Source of the DNA: Rhodospirillales bacterium
GTDB taxonomy: Bacteria; Pseudomonadota; Alphaproteobacteria; Rhodospirillales; Defluviicoccaceae
Reading direction: 5' to 3'
NCBI GenBank assembly: GCA_016712595.1
Contig: JADJQT010000002.1
Location: 496,001-560,000, forward strand
Length of the DNA: 64,000 nt
Positions 27,924 through 37,167 of the stretch are shown piece by piece. The notes beneath the pieces are model-generated. The model did not search any database and was not told the origin of the DNA. It worked only from the letters and a program-made list of their open reading frames with translations. The position numbers and the translations under genes are program-made. How positions within the stretch are numbered: position 1 is the first letter of the stretch; each line of letters starts with the position of its first letter.

Positions 27924-28063
27924 GGCGCCAGACTTTATGCCGAGGGCCGGGCAGGCGCAAGGCACGCGCCATATTAAACCCATGAAGGGTATTCAAAGTG
28001 GCGGCCGGCAGGCATCGATGGGATTCGCCGGGCTTCTCGCCCCGCGGCCTACAGCCGTTCGGT

Positions 28064-28564
28064 CTATTCGTCCGGCGTCGCCGCATCGCCGCGCGCCACC
28101 GCGAGGCGAATCGCGTCGAGCGCGCCCTGGAGGATCCATGCGGCGGCGGCCCGGTCGACCACCGCGGAGCGCCGCTTGCGGCTGAGATCGGCCTCGCCGA
28201 TCAAGGTGCGTTCGACCGCTGTGGTCGACAGCCGCTCGTCCCAGAATGCCAGCGGCAAGGACACGGCCCGGCTCAGATCTCGGGCGAACTGGCGCACGGA
28301 CTGGCAGCGCCGGCCTTCGTTGCCGTCCATCTCCACCGGCAGGCCGATGACGAAACCGCCGACTTCGCGCTCCGCCACAAGCTGGCACAGGCTGTCGAGA
28401 TCGCGGGCGAGGCGCGTCCGCCGCAGGGTCGTGATCGGCGTCGCCACCGACCAGGTGGCATCGGAAACGGCGCAGCCGATCGTCTTGGCGCCGACGTCGA
28501 GGCCAAGCAGGCGGGAGGGGGGGGCGATTATCGCCGCTAGGCGACGGACATCCAGCGCGCTCAT
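28064..28564 (-). CDS. ruvX: Holliday junction resolvase-like protein RuvX (YqgF)
   Basis: RNase H-fold protein of 166 residues involved in ribosomal RNA processing and possibly junction resolution. The family signature is clear: LLGLDVGAKTIGCAVSD near the N terminus, FVIGLPVEMDGNEG, ARDLSRAVSLPLAFWDERLS and an Asp-rich C-terminal helix (VVDRAAAAWILQ). Start ATG at 28564. It lies upstream of pyrB-pyrC'-plsY with a 140-base gap, so it may or may not share their transcript. Confidence 0.9.
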   Translation of the reverse strand: MSALDVRRLAAIIAPPSRLLGLDVGAKTIGCAVSDATWSVATPITTLRRTRLARDLDSLCQLVAEREVGGFVIGLPVEMDGNEGRRCQSVRQFARDLSRAVSLPLAFWDERLSTTAVERTLIGEADLSRKRRSAVVDRAAAAWILQGALDAIRLAVARGDAATPDE

Positions 28565-28883
28565 TCCGGCCTAAATCGGCGGTCGCAAGCCAATGCCACG
28601 AAAGTGTCCGGCTGGCCGCTCATTTCTTGGTCATCTGCCCGCGCTCTGGTCATGATCGCCTATCCCGTAACGGGGCAATGTTGCCGCACATGCACAGTGC
28701 AAAACCCCGGAAATCCCTGGCCAAATCAAAATATCAAATAGATACGCTTATATATCAATGAATTACGTGACGGCGGCGGCGTGATATTAAGGCAACATGC
28801 GTGGTCCGCATATTGCCACAGATGACCGTCGACGCGCCAGGAACGGGTTGTTCCGTCGTGGCGTCCACAGAGAGGGATAGGAT
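28565..28883. other. Divergent promoter region between ruvX and torF-like gene
   Basis: About 320 bases. An AT-rich stretch (28715-28770, including repeated ATATCAA) is the likely promoter zone for the porin gene; an AGAGAGG ribosome site lies 7 bases or so before its ATG. No coding sequence seen. Confidence 0.5.
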
Positions 28884-29651
28884 ATGATCAACACGAAACA
28901 AATGCTCCCGATCGCCGTGGCACTGCTGGCGGCCACTTCGCCCGCTCTTGCCGACGAAAGCGAGGACGATGTCATTCCCGGCACCATTGCCGGTTCGGTC
29001 GCGCTCACCTCTGATTACATGTTCCGTGGCATCTCGCAAACCGACAACAAGCCGGCGGTGCAGGGCAGCCTCGAATATTCCTATGACACCGGCTTCAACG
29101 GCATCACCCCCTATATCGGTTTCTGGGGATCGAACGTCGATTTCAACGACAACAACAAGGCGACCGTCGAAATCGATACGGCCTTCGGCGTCCGCGGCGA
29201 TCTTCTCGATACGGGCGTGTCCTGGGATCTCGGTGGCCTTTATTATGCCTATCCTGGTGCCAGCAAAAGCGGCGGACAGGCTCTGAACTACGACTACTGG
29301 GAAATTCCGTTCAAGCTGTCGTATTCTCCGATCGATATCGTCACCCTCGGCGCGTCGTACTATTATTCCCCGGACTTCTTCGGCTCGACCGGCACCGCCA
29401 ATTACATCAACGGTAATATTACCGTAACGCCGGAAGTTCCTTATGTCGATCTGGCGCTGTTTGCGGCCGTCGGCTACCAGAACATCGCCGATACCAAGGA
29501 CTATGTCGACTGGACCCTCGGCGGCAAGGTCACCTTCAAGGGTGTCGACTTCACCATCGCCTATGTCGATACCAACCTGACCCAGGGCGACCTCGGCGGC
29601 AACAAGCTCTCCGACGCGCGCGTCGTCTTTACCGTTGGCGCCTCGTTCTAA
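28884..29651 (+). CDS. TorF-family putative outer-membrane porin
   Basis: A 255-residue beta-barrel protein. A signal peptide ends at SPALA|DES; the mature protein opens SVALTSDYMFRGISQTDNKPAVQG, the signature of the TorF/Gcw_chp family, and consists of alternating beta strands rich in aromatic residues. The last residue is Phe (VGASF), as needed for BAM insertion. Members are often next to regulators of ammonium or nitrogen metabolism; no such neighbour is seen here. A hairpin follows the stop. Confidence 0.87.
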   Translation: MINTKQMLPIAVALLAATSPALADESEDDVIPGTIAGSVALTSDYMFRGISQTDNKPAVQGSLEYSYDTGFNGITPYIGFWGSNVDFNDNNKATVEIDTAFGVRGDLLDTGVSWDLGGLYYAYPGASKSGGQALNYDYWEIPFKLSYSPIDIVTLGASYYYSPDFFGSTGTANYINGNITVTPEVPYVDLALFAAVGYQNIADTKDYVDWTLGGKVTFKGVDFTIAYVDTNLTQGDLGGNKLSDARVVFTVGASF

Positions 29652-29670
29652 GTTCGCCGACCGAATACCG

Positions 29671-29699
29671 GGGCGGTGCCCCCGCAAGGGGCGCCGCCC
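29671..29699 (+). terminator. Hairpin downstream of the TorF-family gene
   Basis: Twelve-base stem (29671-29682 with 29688-29699, one G-T pair) with a five-base loop, 19 bases after the stop codon. It lacks a long T run, so it may terminate weakly or stabilise the message. Confidence 0.55.
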
Positions 29700-29880
29700 G
29701 CCTAGGCAGTTTTACCCCGACAGTTGGACCCCCGGAGCCAAGAGTTTTGGGCCGCTCGCGCGGTTACCGATCCCGGCAGCCAAACGCCGCGTCGGCGCAG
29801 GTGCGCAGCACGTTCGGCCGGTCAGCTTTGTCGCCGTCTCGCTCGCGGGCTTGATCTGCGCTACGCTGTCCTGTCACCAC

Positions 29881-30654
29881 ATGACTTTGCCATCGATGTC
29901 TCGTCAGTTCCCGTTCGTCGTCAAGTCGGCTCAATGGCGGGCGTCTGATCTGCTAGCCGGATTATCCGAAGACGAGTCACTCTGGACGCGCTTGGCCAAC
30001 TCTCCGTTGAGCCCGACGATCTGGCACGACACACTCTCCGAATATGATGCTCATCAACTTTATGAGTACCTCAAGCGCCGGCACTTCGCGGCGAGCGCGG
30101 AATTCGCCACCTTTCTGGAAAGGTGGATCGGCGATGAACGAAACCACTATGCTGGCTTTCGTTTCTTGTCGTCGCATGCCTTTGGCTACTCGGAATCAGA
30201 CATCGATGCTTCGGTAAGAGGACGCAGTCCTGACTTTTCCGGCATCGAGCCTTGGATATGCGATGAGTTTCGCCTCTGCGTGCTGCTCTGTTACGATGAA
30301 TGCACGACCGCACGCGGCTATAAGCTCGACGTGCCAGCCTACGACACGCTGGACCGGCCGTCGCTTTCGAAGTGGGTCAGGGCGGTCATGAGGGATGAGG
30401 TCTACCATTTCGCGAACCTCGCCTCCCTCATTCGCTTGAAGTTCAGTCACCGCGTCGGCGAAATCGAAAGGCTGCTCATCGATATTGCGAATTACCAGCG
30501 ATCTCGCCCGGAATACCGGGCGACCTTTGTTCTGGATCAGTGTTCATCGACCGCTTTGGAAGTGAGCCGCGAAGGCGCAGGGTACGCCCTGTTGCGCGCT
30601 GTTGGCGCTAAAGGTCGCGAACCAGGCGAAATCCATGGTGAACGTCGCGTGTAA
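29881..30654 (+). CDS. Predicted ferritin-like diiron protein, function unknown
   Basis: A 257-residue helical protein. Two ExxH motifs, DERNHYAGF (about residue 84) and RDEVYHFANL (about 173), and an additional Glu in YDECTTARGY (about 142) are spaced as the iron ligands of a four-helix bundle of the ferritin/ribonucleotide-reductase-R2/N-oxygenase class; a first-helix Glu probably lies in LSEYDAHQLYEY. That is inference from the motif pattern; I know no named family. No clear ribosome site; starts at 29881 or 29896 are possible. GC content is lower than average. Its last 47 bases overlap the 3' end of the convergent TIR-FGE gene. Confidence 0.6.
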   Translation: MTLPSMSRQFPFVVKSAQWRASDLLAGLSEDESLWTRLANSPLSPTIWHDTLSEYDAHQLYEYLKRRHFAASAEFATFLERWIGDERNHYAGFRFLSSHAFGYSESDIDASVRGRSPDFSGIEPWICDEFRLCVLLCYDECTTARGYKLDVPAYDTLDRPSLSKWVRAVMRDEVYHFANLASLIRLKFSHRVGEIERLLIDIANYQRSRPEYRATFVLDQCSSTALEVSREGAGYALLRAVGAKGREPGEIHGERRV

Positions 30655-31960
30655 AGCGATCTTGACCGCAGCGCACCGCCGAGCGCGCTTCCGCCACTGG
30701 GTAACTGTATGAACCTCCACGCACAACCCGCTTCGAGTCATCGCCGCCGATTGTCCAGGCGCTGCCGTCGCACGGAGCCCCGACATAGCTGTCGTGCCAG
30801 ACGTCTTCTACCCACTCCCATAAGTTGCCATGCATGTCGTAGAGCCCCCAGCGGTTGGCGGGAAACCGACCACTATCGGTCGTTTTCTTAACGATCCCAT
30901 CCACGTTGGCGAACTTGCCGGTGATCGCGTCCCCGAAGGCGTAGCGGGTTGTCGTTCCGGCCCGGCAGGCGTACTCCCACTCTGCCTCGGTGGGCAGCCG
31001 ATATCGGTGGCCGGTGACCGCGCTCAGCCATGCGGCATAGTCGCAGGCGTCCTGCCAGCTGACATTGAACACTGGCCGGCGTGCGCGGCCCCAGCCTTCG
31101 TCGAGAGGCCTGGTCTTGCCAGCCAGCTCGCAAAAGTGATCGTACTGCTCGAAGGTGATCATATATCGGGACATGGCAATCGGGTGTCTGATGGCAACGG
31201 CATGAGCCGGCTTTTCATCGGCGTAGGCGTCGACATCGGCGTCGGACGATCCCATGACGAACTGCCCTTTCGGCAGGACGGTGACCTCCGGGCACGACGG
31301 TGTTTCGAAATCGCGAAAGACCGCAAGCTCCGGCATTGCCGGTCGGGCGGGGAGCCGCTTAGGCGGTGCCGCGTCGGTCTGCGGACGATGGTTCAAGGTG
31401 AGGGCGCTGGCGTGAGACGCGCTCGCGGTCGGCGGTGGGGGTAACCCCAGTGTACCAGCCGCCGCATTCGCGGGCGCTCGTCCTCGCTCCGCGGACTCCT
31501 TAAGGACGGTCTTGAGCGATCTGATCAACCGGTCGCAGTCCGCCTTGAAATGGTCATGACTGAGACGCGTGGCCTGCAAGCGCACCAGGGGCCTGATCTC
31601 CTCCGGTAAGTCGTCCGCTCGCGGCATCGTGACGTCATCGATGAGCACTGGAATCACCCGCTTGCTCTGGCTGAGCGCCGCCGCGATCTCGATGCGTACG
31701 AAATCGTTGGGATGGTCGAGGCGGCGCTGGCCACCGGCGTTGGTCGCGGCGAGCCAGCCGCGGCCGATCACGGCGAGCAGGACCGCACACTCGGCGACGC
31801 GCGCCGCGAGAATCGAGGCAAAATCCTGGCCGGGCGCGATGCTGTCGACGTCCATGAACAGGCCATGGTTGCGAAAGGGGCGCTGCAACCGGTCGAACAA
31901 TCGACCAGCAAAGCCCGCGTCCACGCCCCGGCGGTAGCTGATAAAGATGCTCGCGCCCAT
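30608..31960 (-). CDS. TIR domain fused to an FGE-sulfatase-like domain
   Basis: A 450-residue protein. GGGAGG lies 4 bases before the ATG at 31960. Residues 1-140 are a TIR domain opening ASIFISYRRGVDAGFAGRLFD, with the putative catalytic Glu at residue 91 (FVRIEIAAAL). A Pro/Ala-rich linker (about 150-215) leads to an FGE/sulfatase-modifying-factor domain (about 215-450): GQFVMGSSD, EYDHFC-like AMSRYMITFEQYDHFC, YRLPTEAEWEYACRAG, DMHGNLWEWVED, RVVRGGSYSYP and GFRLVRDL. Neither active-site Cys of formylglycine-generating enzymes is present in the GGS...GFR segment, so catalysis is unlikely. Closely related to the protein at 37168. Effector-plus-binder architecture suggests a conflict or signalling role. 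Confidence 0.85.
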   Translation of the reverse strand: MGASIFISYRRGVDAGFAGRLFDRLQRPFRNHGLFMDVDSIAPGQDFASILAARVAECAVLLAVIGRGWLAATNAGGQRRLDHPNDFVRIEIAAALSQSKRVIPVLIDDVTMPRADDLPEEIRPLVRLQATRLSHDHFKADCDRLIRSLKTVLKESAERGRAPANAAAGTLGLPPPPTASASHASALTLNHRPQTDAAPPKRLPARPAMPELAVFRDFETPSCPEVTVLPKGQFVMGSSDADVDAYADEKPAHAVAIRHPIAMSRYMITFEQYDHFCELAGKTRPLDEGWGRARRPVFNVSWQDACDYAAWLSAVTGHRYRLPTEAEWEYACRAGTTTRYAFGDAITGKFANVDGIVKKTTDSGRFPANRWGLYDMHGNLWEWVEDVWHDSYVGAPCDGSAWTIGGDDSKRVVRGGSYSYPVAEARSAVRCGQDRFTRDVHHGFRLVRDL

Positions 31961-32202
31961 CGCTCCTCCCAACAATGCGCTGGCTCAGCACGTACCGGGC
32001 AGACTGAAAGCCCACCTTCCGGCAAGTGTCGCAGAAATGTCTTGTTCGTGCGACGACGGTCGGAACCGGCCTGGGATTGCGCCGCCGGTTCTGCGCGGCT
32101 GCCTTGCGTGGCGAGGGCGCGGCTGCTAGGCTCCGCGTTCATCGTTCGGTCGCCCCGCTGTGACCGAGACGCCTTCATTCCCAGCCGCGCGACGAAAAGC
32201 CC

Positions 32203-32490
32203 GTGTCCCTCGACCGCACGACCGTCAAGACCATCGCCACCCTGGCCCGCCTGCGCGTGGCCGACGACCACCTCGATGCCCTGGCGCAGGAGCTTTCGAC
32301 GATCCTTCACTGGGTCGAGCAACTGCGTGAGGTCGACACCGACGGGGTCGTGCCGATGACCAGCGTCGCGGCGATGACGCTGCGCCAGCGCGAGGATGTC
32401 GTCACCGACGGCGGCGATCGCGGCGCCGTGCTCGCTAACGCGCCATCGCCGATCGATGACTACTTCGCCGTGCCGAAAGTCGTCGAATGA
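32203..32490 (+). CDS. gatC: Glutamyl-/aspartyl-tRNA amidotransferase subunit C
   Basis: Small subunit that holds GatA and GatB together in the amidotransferase that corrects Glu-tRNA(Gln) and Asp-tRNA(Asn). 95 residues, GTG start. Family pattern: SLDRTTVKTIATLARLRV, ELSTILHWVEQLREVDTDGV, PMTSVAAMTLRQREDVVTDG and DYFAVPKVVE. Its stop overlaps the gatA start by four bases (ATGA at 32487). Confidence 0.93.
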   Translation: MSLDRTTVKTIATLARLRVADDHLDALAQELSTILHWVEQLREVDTDGVVPMTSVAAMTLRQREDVVTDGGDRGAVLANAPSPIDDYFAVPKVVE

Positions 32491-33971
32491 CCAATGCGTT
32501 AACCGGACTGACCCTCGCCGCCGCCGGTGATGGCCTCGCGCGCGGTGCGTTCTCGTCGGTCGAGCTGACCCGCGCGTACCTCGACGCGATGGCGGCGGCG
32601 CGCGCGCTCAACGCCTTCATCACCGAGACCCCAGAGATCGCCCTCGCCCGCGCCGAAGCCTCCGACGCGCGGCGCGCCGCCGGCCGGGCGCGCGGGCGCA
32701 TGGACGGCATTCCCATCGCGATCAAGGACCTCTTCTGTACCGAGGGAGTGCTCACCACCGCGGGCTCGCACGTGCTGGACGGCTTCGTGCCGACCTACGA
32801 ATCGACGGTAACGGCGAACCTGCGCGACGCCGGCGCGGTCATGCTCGGTAAGACCAACCTCGACGAGTTCGCCATGGGCTCGTCGAACATGACGAGCTAC
32901 TACGGGCCGGTGAAGAGCCCGTGGGGGCCGAAGGACGGCAAGGATCTCGTGCCCGGGGGCTCGTCCGGCGGGTCAGCGGCGGCGGTCGCCGCCCGCCTGT
33001 GCCTTGGCGCCACCGGAACCGATACCGGCGGCTCGATCCGTCAGCCGGCCTCGTTCTGCGGCATCGTCGGCATCAAGCCGACCTACGGGCGCTGCTCGCG
33101 CTGGGGCATCGTCGCCTTCGCCTCCTCGCTCGACCAAGCCGGCGCGATGACGCGCACCGTCGAGGATGCGGCAATCATGCTCGGCGTCATGGCGGGGCAT
33201 GATGCCAAGGATTCGACGTCGATGCCGCTGGCGGTGCCCGACTTCACCGCGGCGCTGGGCGCCGGCGTGCGCGGGCTGACGGTCGGCATTCCCCGGGAGT
33301 ACCGCATCGACGGGATGTCGGGCGAGATCGACGCCATCTGGCGGCAGGGCGTCGCCTGGCTGGAGGCGGCCGGCGCGCGGACCGTTGAGGTCTCATTGCC
33401 GCACACCGCCTATGCCCTCGCCACCTACTACATCATCGCTCCGGCGGAGGCGTCGTCCAACCTCGCGCGCTACGACGGCGTGCGCTTCGGCCTGCGCGTG
33501 CCGGCGGCGAGCCTCGATGAGATGTACCAGAACACCCGCGGTGAGGGGTTCGGCGCCGAGGTGCGCCGCCGGGTGCTGATCGGCACCTATGTGCTCTCGG
33601 CCGGCTACTACGATGCCTATTACCTCAAGGCGCAGAAGGTGCGGGCGCTGATCGCCCGCGACTTCGCCCGGGCGTTCGAGTCCGTCGACGTGATCCTGAC
33701 GCCGACGGCGCCATCCGATGCGTTCGCGATCGGCGAGAATACCGACGATCCGATCACCATGTACCTCAACGACGTCTTCACCGTGCCGACCAGCCTCGCC
33801 GGTCTGCCGGGGATTTCGGTTCCCGCCGGCCTCAGCGCCCGCGGTCTGCCGCTTGGCCTGCAGCTCGTCGGCCGTCCGTTCGACGAGGAGACGGTCCTGC
33901 GCGCCGCCGCCGCGCTGGAAAGCGCCGCCGGCTTTCCCACTACCCTCCCCACGTCCGCGTCCGACCGCTAA
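32487..33971 (+). CDS. gatA: Glutamyl-/aspartyl-tRNA amidotransferase subunit A
   Basis: Glutaminase subunit of GatCAB; it releases ammonia from glutamine. 494 residues. The amidase signature with the Ser-cisSer-Lys triad is clear: Lys in IPIAIKDLF (about residue 77), the GGSSGGSAAAVAA loop with the catalytic Ser pair, and GTDTGGSIRQPASFCGIVGIK. Translationally coupled to gatC. GatB, which usually follows, is not here; the next gene is the oppositely oriented fabD. Confidence 0.95.
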   Translation: MTNALTGLTLAAAGDGLARGAFSSVELTRAYLDAMAAARALNAFITETPEIALARAEASDARRAAGRARGRMDGIPIAIKDLFCTEGVLTTAGSHVLDGFVPTYESTVTANLRDAGAVMLGKTNLDEFAMGSSNMTSYYGPVKSPWGPKDGKDLVPGGSSGGSAAAVAARLCLGATGTDTGGSIRQPASFCGIVGIKPTYGRCSRWGIVAFASSLDQAGAMTRTVEDAAIMLGVMAGHDAKDSTSMPLAVPDFTAALGAGVRGLTVGIPREYRIDGMSGEIDAIWRQGVAWLEAAGARTVEVSLPHTAYALATYYIIAPAEASSNLARYDGVRFGLRVPAASLDEMYQNTRGEGFGAEVRRRVLIGTYVLSAGYYDAYYLKAQKVRALIARDFARAFESVDVILTPTAPSDAFAIGENTDDPITMYLNDVFTVPTSLAGLPGISVPAGLSARGLPLGLQLVGRPFDEETVLRAAAALESAAGFPTTLPTSASDR

Positions 33972-34208
33972 GGCCGCCGTTCACGCGCAGGCGCCGTACA
34001 CTGCCGGCGCGGGTGATAAGCATCAACCTGAACGAAAGACCGTCTGCGCGGCACAGGCGCGCGCAAGGCGGACTGGCGGGCCGTTTGTAGGGAAGAAGAG
34101 GGGAGGGGGATTGCGGCGCACCGGAACAGCCGGCGCGCCGTGGGATGTGGACTCGAAAGCTGGGCAGCCGGGGGATCTCGCGCGGCTGCGAGTCCGGTCG
34201 CCGGCCGT

Positions 34209-35246
34209 TCAGATCGTCGCGGCGAAGGCGGTGATGTCCGCCGGCGTTCCGATCGACAGCCCGCTGACTTCCCGATCGATGCGCCGGGCGAGGCCGGAGA
34301 GCACCTTGCCGGCGCCGAATTCAATCAGCTCGCGGACGCCGATGCTCTTCATGAACAGCACGCTCTCGCGCCAGCGGACCATGCCGGTGATCTGACGGAC
34401 GAGCAGGCTGCGGATTTCGGCGGGGTTGGTCACGGCGCTGGCGGTGACGTTAGAAATCAACGGCAGCGACGGTGGCTGGATATTCACGTCGGCCAGAGCC
34501 TTGGCCATGACATCGGCGACGGGCGCCATCAGCGGGCAATGAAAGGGGCCGCTGACCGGCAGCATGATGCTGCGCTTGGAGCCGCGCAGCGCGGCGATCT
34601 CGATGGCGCGGACGACCGCGGAGCGGCTACCGCTGATCACCACCTGCCCGGGCGCGTTGTCGTTGGCGGCGACGCATACCGCGCCGTCGTAGGAATCGCG
34701 CGTGGCCTCGGCGGCGATCTCGTGTGCGGTGTCGAGGTCGAGCCCCATCATCGCCGCCATCGCGCCTTCGCCGACGGGAACCGCCGTCTGCATGGCGAGG
34801 CCGCGGATGCGCAGCAGGCGCGCCGCCTCGCCGAGGCCGAAGCTGCCGACTGCGGTCAGGGCCGTATATTCGCCGAGCGAATGGCCGGCGACGCACTGTC
34901 CGAGATCGCTCGCCTCGATGCCATATTCGCTGCGCAAGACCGCGAGCGTCGCCATGCTCACCGCCATCAGGGCGGGCTGGGCGTTCTCGGTCAGGACCAG
35001 CTCGGCTTCCGGCCCTTCGATCATCAGCCTCGAGAGGTGTTGGCCGAGGGCGTCGTCGACTTCCTGGAACACGCGACGGGCGACGCTGAACTGCTCCGCC
35101 AATTCCCGGCCCATGCCAACGGATTGGGATCCCTGGCCGGGAAACACCAGCGCCCGGCGCTGAGTCGGCCTATCGGCGACGACGGCCGCGGTGTTAACGC
35201 CGTGAGGGCGGGCATAGGACAGAGCTTCGTTCTCGGACATTGCCAT
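34209..35246 (-). CDS. fabD: Malonyl-CoA:ACP transacylase FabD
   Basis: Loads malonyl groups onto acyl carrier protein for fatty-acid synthesis. 345 residues. LVFPGQGSQSVGMG near the start, the nucleophile Ser in CVAGHSLGEYTAL, the Arg of LRIRGLAMQ, and the catalytic His in VSGPFHCPLM are all visible. The N terminus carries about 30 extra residues before the fold (MSENEALSYARPHG...), as in some alphaproteobacteria; GGGAG lies about 8 bases before the ATG. It is not followed by fabG or acpP in this orientation, so it is separate from the fab cluster. Confidence 0.93.
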   Translation of the reverse strand: MAMSENEALSYARPHGVNTAAVVADRPTQRRALVFPGQGSQSVGMGRELAEQFSVARRVFQEVDDALGQHLSRLMIEGPEAELVLTENAQPALMAVSMATLAVLRSEYGIEASDLGQCVAGHSLGEYTALTAVGSFGLGEAARLLRIRGLAMQTAVPVGEGAMAAMMGLDLDTAHEIAAEATRDSYDGAVCVAANDNAPGQVVISGSRSAVVRAIEIAALRGSKRSIMLPVSGPFHCPLMAPVADVMAKALADVNIQPPSLPLISNVTASAVTNPAEIRSLLVRQITGMVRWRESVLFMKSIGVRELIEFGAGKVLSGLARRIDREVSGLSIGTPADITAFAATI

Positions 35247-35700
35247 ATTGTGATTGCTCCCGCAGAAATATCACGAACGCGCAGACCCGGTATCCGCAGC
35301 AGTTACCAGCAAGGGATCCGGTGAACGATCATATCGTTGCCGTTGTCGCGAAGGGACGACGATGATCACGGGCTTTGACATTGCGGCCCGTAGCCCGCGT
35401 CCATTTCGCAGGTGCGAACGACATAGCGGTCAAAAAATTCTGTTGCAACAGAAAAATCACAATTCCCGGAGACGGGTGTGGACCTGTGATCTTTCGATAC
35501 CGTAGCTGAACCGCCGTTCCGTGCGATGATCGGGGCGTCGGATCGTCACGCCAATGGGTTGTGCCTGCGGCTTAATTCGTGATGCAGTGTGTCAAGGACC
35601 GGGCGGAATCCATGGCGCGGCAAGGCGCTCATCGGTCGATACGCCGGCGGATAGGGGCCTCGATGGTGGGAGCAAAGATGGCGATTCGCTGACGGTGACG
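35247..35700. other. Intergenic region between fabD and the RlmI-like gene
   Basis: About 450 bases upstream of fabD. It contains the 16-bp palindrome at 35438-35453 and AT-rich flanks (AAAAAA and AAAAATCAC), the probable fabD promoter region. No gene recognised. Confidence 0.5.
35438..35453. promoter_or_regulatory. Perfect 16-bp palindrome upstream of fabD
   Basis: TTCTGTTGCAACAGAA reads the same on both strands. It lies about 190 bases upstream of the fabD start in an AT-rich stretch, and looks like a dimeric repressor site. No factor can be assigned. Confidence 0.45.
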
Positions 35701-36900
35701 CTAATCAAGCTGTAGAATAGCCCATTTGAGGTAGGATGTTTCCGGCAGATGGGTGTGCACCGGATGGTCCGGCGCGGCACGGCCCTCGTGGATGATGCGG
35801 CCGGACCGCGCAGCGGAGGAAATGCCGTGGACGATTTCGCTGAGCAGAGCATCCGGCTCGACGTTGTGCGAGCAGGAGGCAATGAACAGGAAGCCTTGCG
35901 GCGCGACAAGCGGAGCGGCGAGCCGCGCCAGTTTGCGGTAGCCGCGCAGGCCGCTGGCCAGATCCTTGCGTGATTTGACGAACGCCGGCGGATCGGCGAC
36001 GACGATACGAAAGCGTTCCTTGGAGCGAGCGAGGCGTTCGAGCTCGGTAAATGCGTCGGCGCGGCGAAACGCGCAGAGGTGCTCGACGCCGTTCGCCGCG
36101 GCAGCCCGTCGGGCCAGGTGAAGCGCAGGCTCCGACGAATCGACACCGACGACACTATGCGCGCCTGCGGCGGCGGCGCGGACGGCGAAGCCGCCGGTAT
36201 GGCAGAAGACGTCGAGCAGGCTGCCGCCGGCTGAAAGCGGTGCGATGATGTCGCGGGCGTCGCGCTGATCAAAGAACCAGCCGGTCTTCTGACCGGCGAG
36301 AACGTCGGCGAAAAAGCAACACCCGCCCTCACGCACCATTATTGCGTCGTCGATCTGCCCCTTGGCGATGGTAACGCTGCCCGACAGACCTTCGCTGGCC
36401 CGTGCCGGGGAGTCGTTGCGCAGCACCACCGTGTGGGGTGCGAGCGCGTCATCGAGCGCGGCGAGGAGATCGTCGGTGAGCGCCTGCATGCCGGCGGTAT
36501 TGATCTGGGCGACGAGTACGCCGTCGAGGCGGTCACAGATCAGTCCCGGCAGCCCATCTCCCTCCGCGTGCACGACGCGATAGAAGGGCGCGTCGAACAG
36601 CGTCTGGCGCAGGTTCAGCGCGCGGGTGATGCGGTTTGCGAGGAAGGCGCGATCGATCGTCGCGCTGGCGTCGCGACTAAGCAGGCGAAAGGCGATCAGC
36701 GTATGCGGATTGAAAGTGCCGAGGCCAAGCGGCTTGCCGTCGACGCGGTGAAGCGTGGCGAGAGAGCCGGGCGGCAGCGCCTTGGCGTCGGCATCGATGG
36801 TGATCTCGTTCGAATAGGCCCAAGGATGTCCAAGGGCGACGCGCCGGTCGCGTCCCGCCTGGAGGAAGACGCGTGGGAGCGCCGCTTGCGAATTGTCCAT
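35701..36900 (-). CDS. Class I SAM-dependent rRNA (cytosine-C5) methyltransferase, RlmI-like
   Basis: Probably methylates C1962 of 23S rRNA. The 399-residue protein has an N-terminal PUA-like part (RVFLQAGRDRRVALGHPWAYSNEI), the central RlmI EEHEE region (FYRVVHAEGDGLPGLICDRLDG, VVLRNDSPARASEGL) and the methyltransferase domain: SLLDVFCHTGGFAVRAAAAGA (SAM motif I), DSSEPALHLARRAA, VVADPPAFVKSRKDL (motif IV) and IASCSHNV. Start at ATG 36900; the reading frame extends 32 codons further upstream with atypical residues. No ribosome site stands out. Confidence 0.88.
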   Translation of the reverse strand: MDNSQAALPRVFLQAGRDRRVALGHPWAYSNEITIDADAKALPPGSLATLHRVDGKPLGLGTFNPHTLIAFRLLSRDASATIDRAFLANRITRALNLRQTLFDAPFYRVVHAEGDGLPGLICDRLDGVLVAQINTAGMQALTDDLLAALDDALAPHTVVLRNDSPARASEGLSGSVTIAKGQIDDAIMVREGGCCFFADVLAGQKTGWFFDQRDARDIIAPLSAGGSLLDVFCHTGGFAVRAAAAGAHSVVGVDSSEPALHLARRAAAANGVEHLCAFRRADAFTELERLARSKERFRIVVADPPAFVKSRKDLASGLRGYRKLARLAAPLVAPQGFLFIASCSHNVEPDALLSEIVHGISSAARSGRIIHEGRAAPDHPVHTHLPETSYLKWAILQLD

Positions 36901-37167
36901 GCGCGGCAGTCTCGCGGCTCGCGGTCGGTTCGGCAAGGGGCAGGTTCGTGCACGATCGGCTTTAAGCCTCGGCGCCCTTCGTCGATGCAACTGCAATGGC
37001 GCTGGACCAAGGCACGGCTCAAACGAAGATGGAAAACCTTGATGATGGCAGATTATCTGACTATAATCCTATTATAAATGGCTTGGGGTCCTATCGGATG
37101 CCTGTGGTCTGCGCGCCGGCACCGCGGCGTGAAGCTGCCGGCTTCGACGAAGATCCAGGGGGAAGCG

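Noticed and set aside
25941..27977. 678-codon plus-strand frame
   Set aside because: It is antisense to pyrC' and pyrB, whose motifs are clear; a shadow of high GC codon use.
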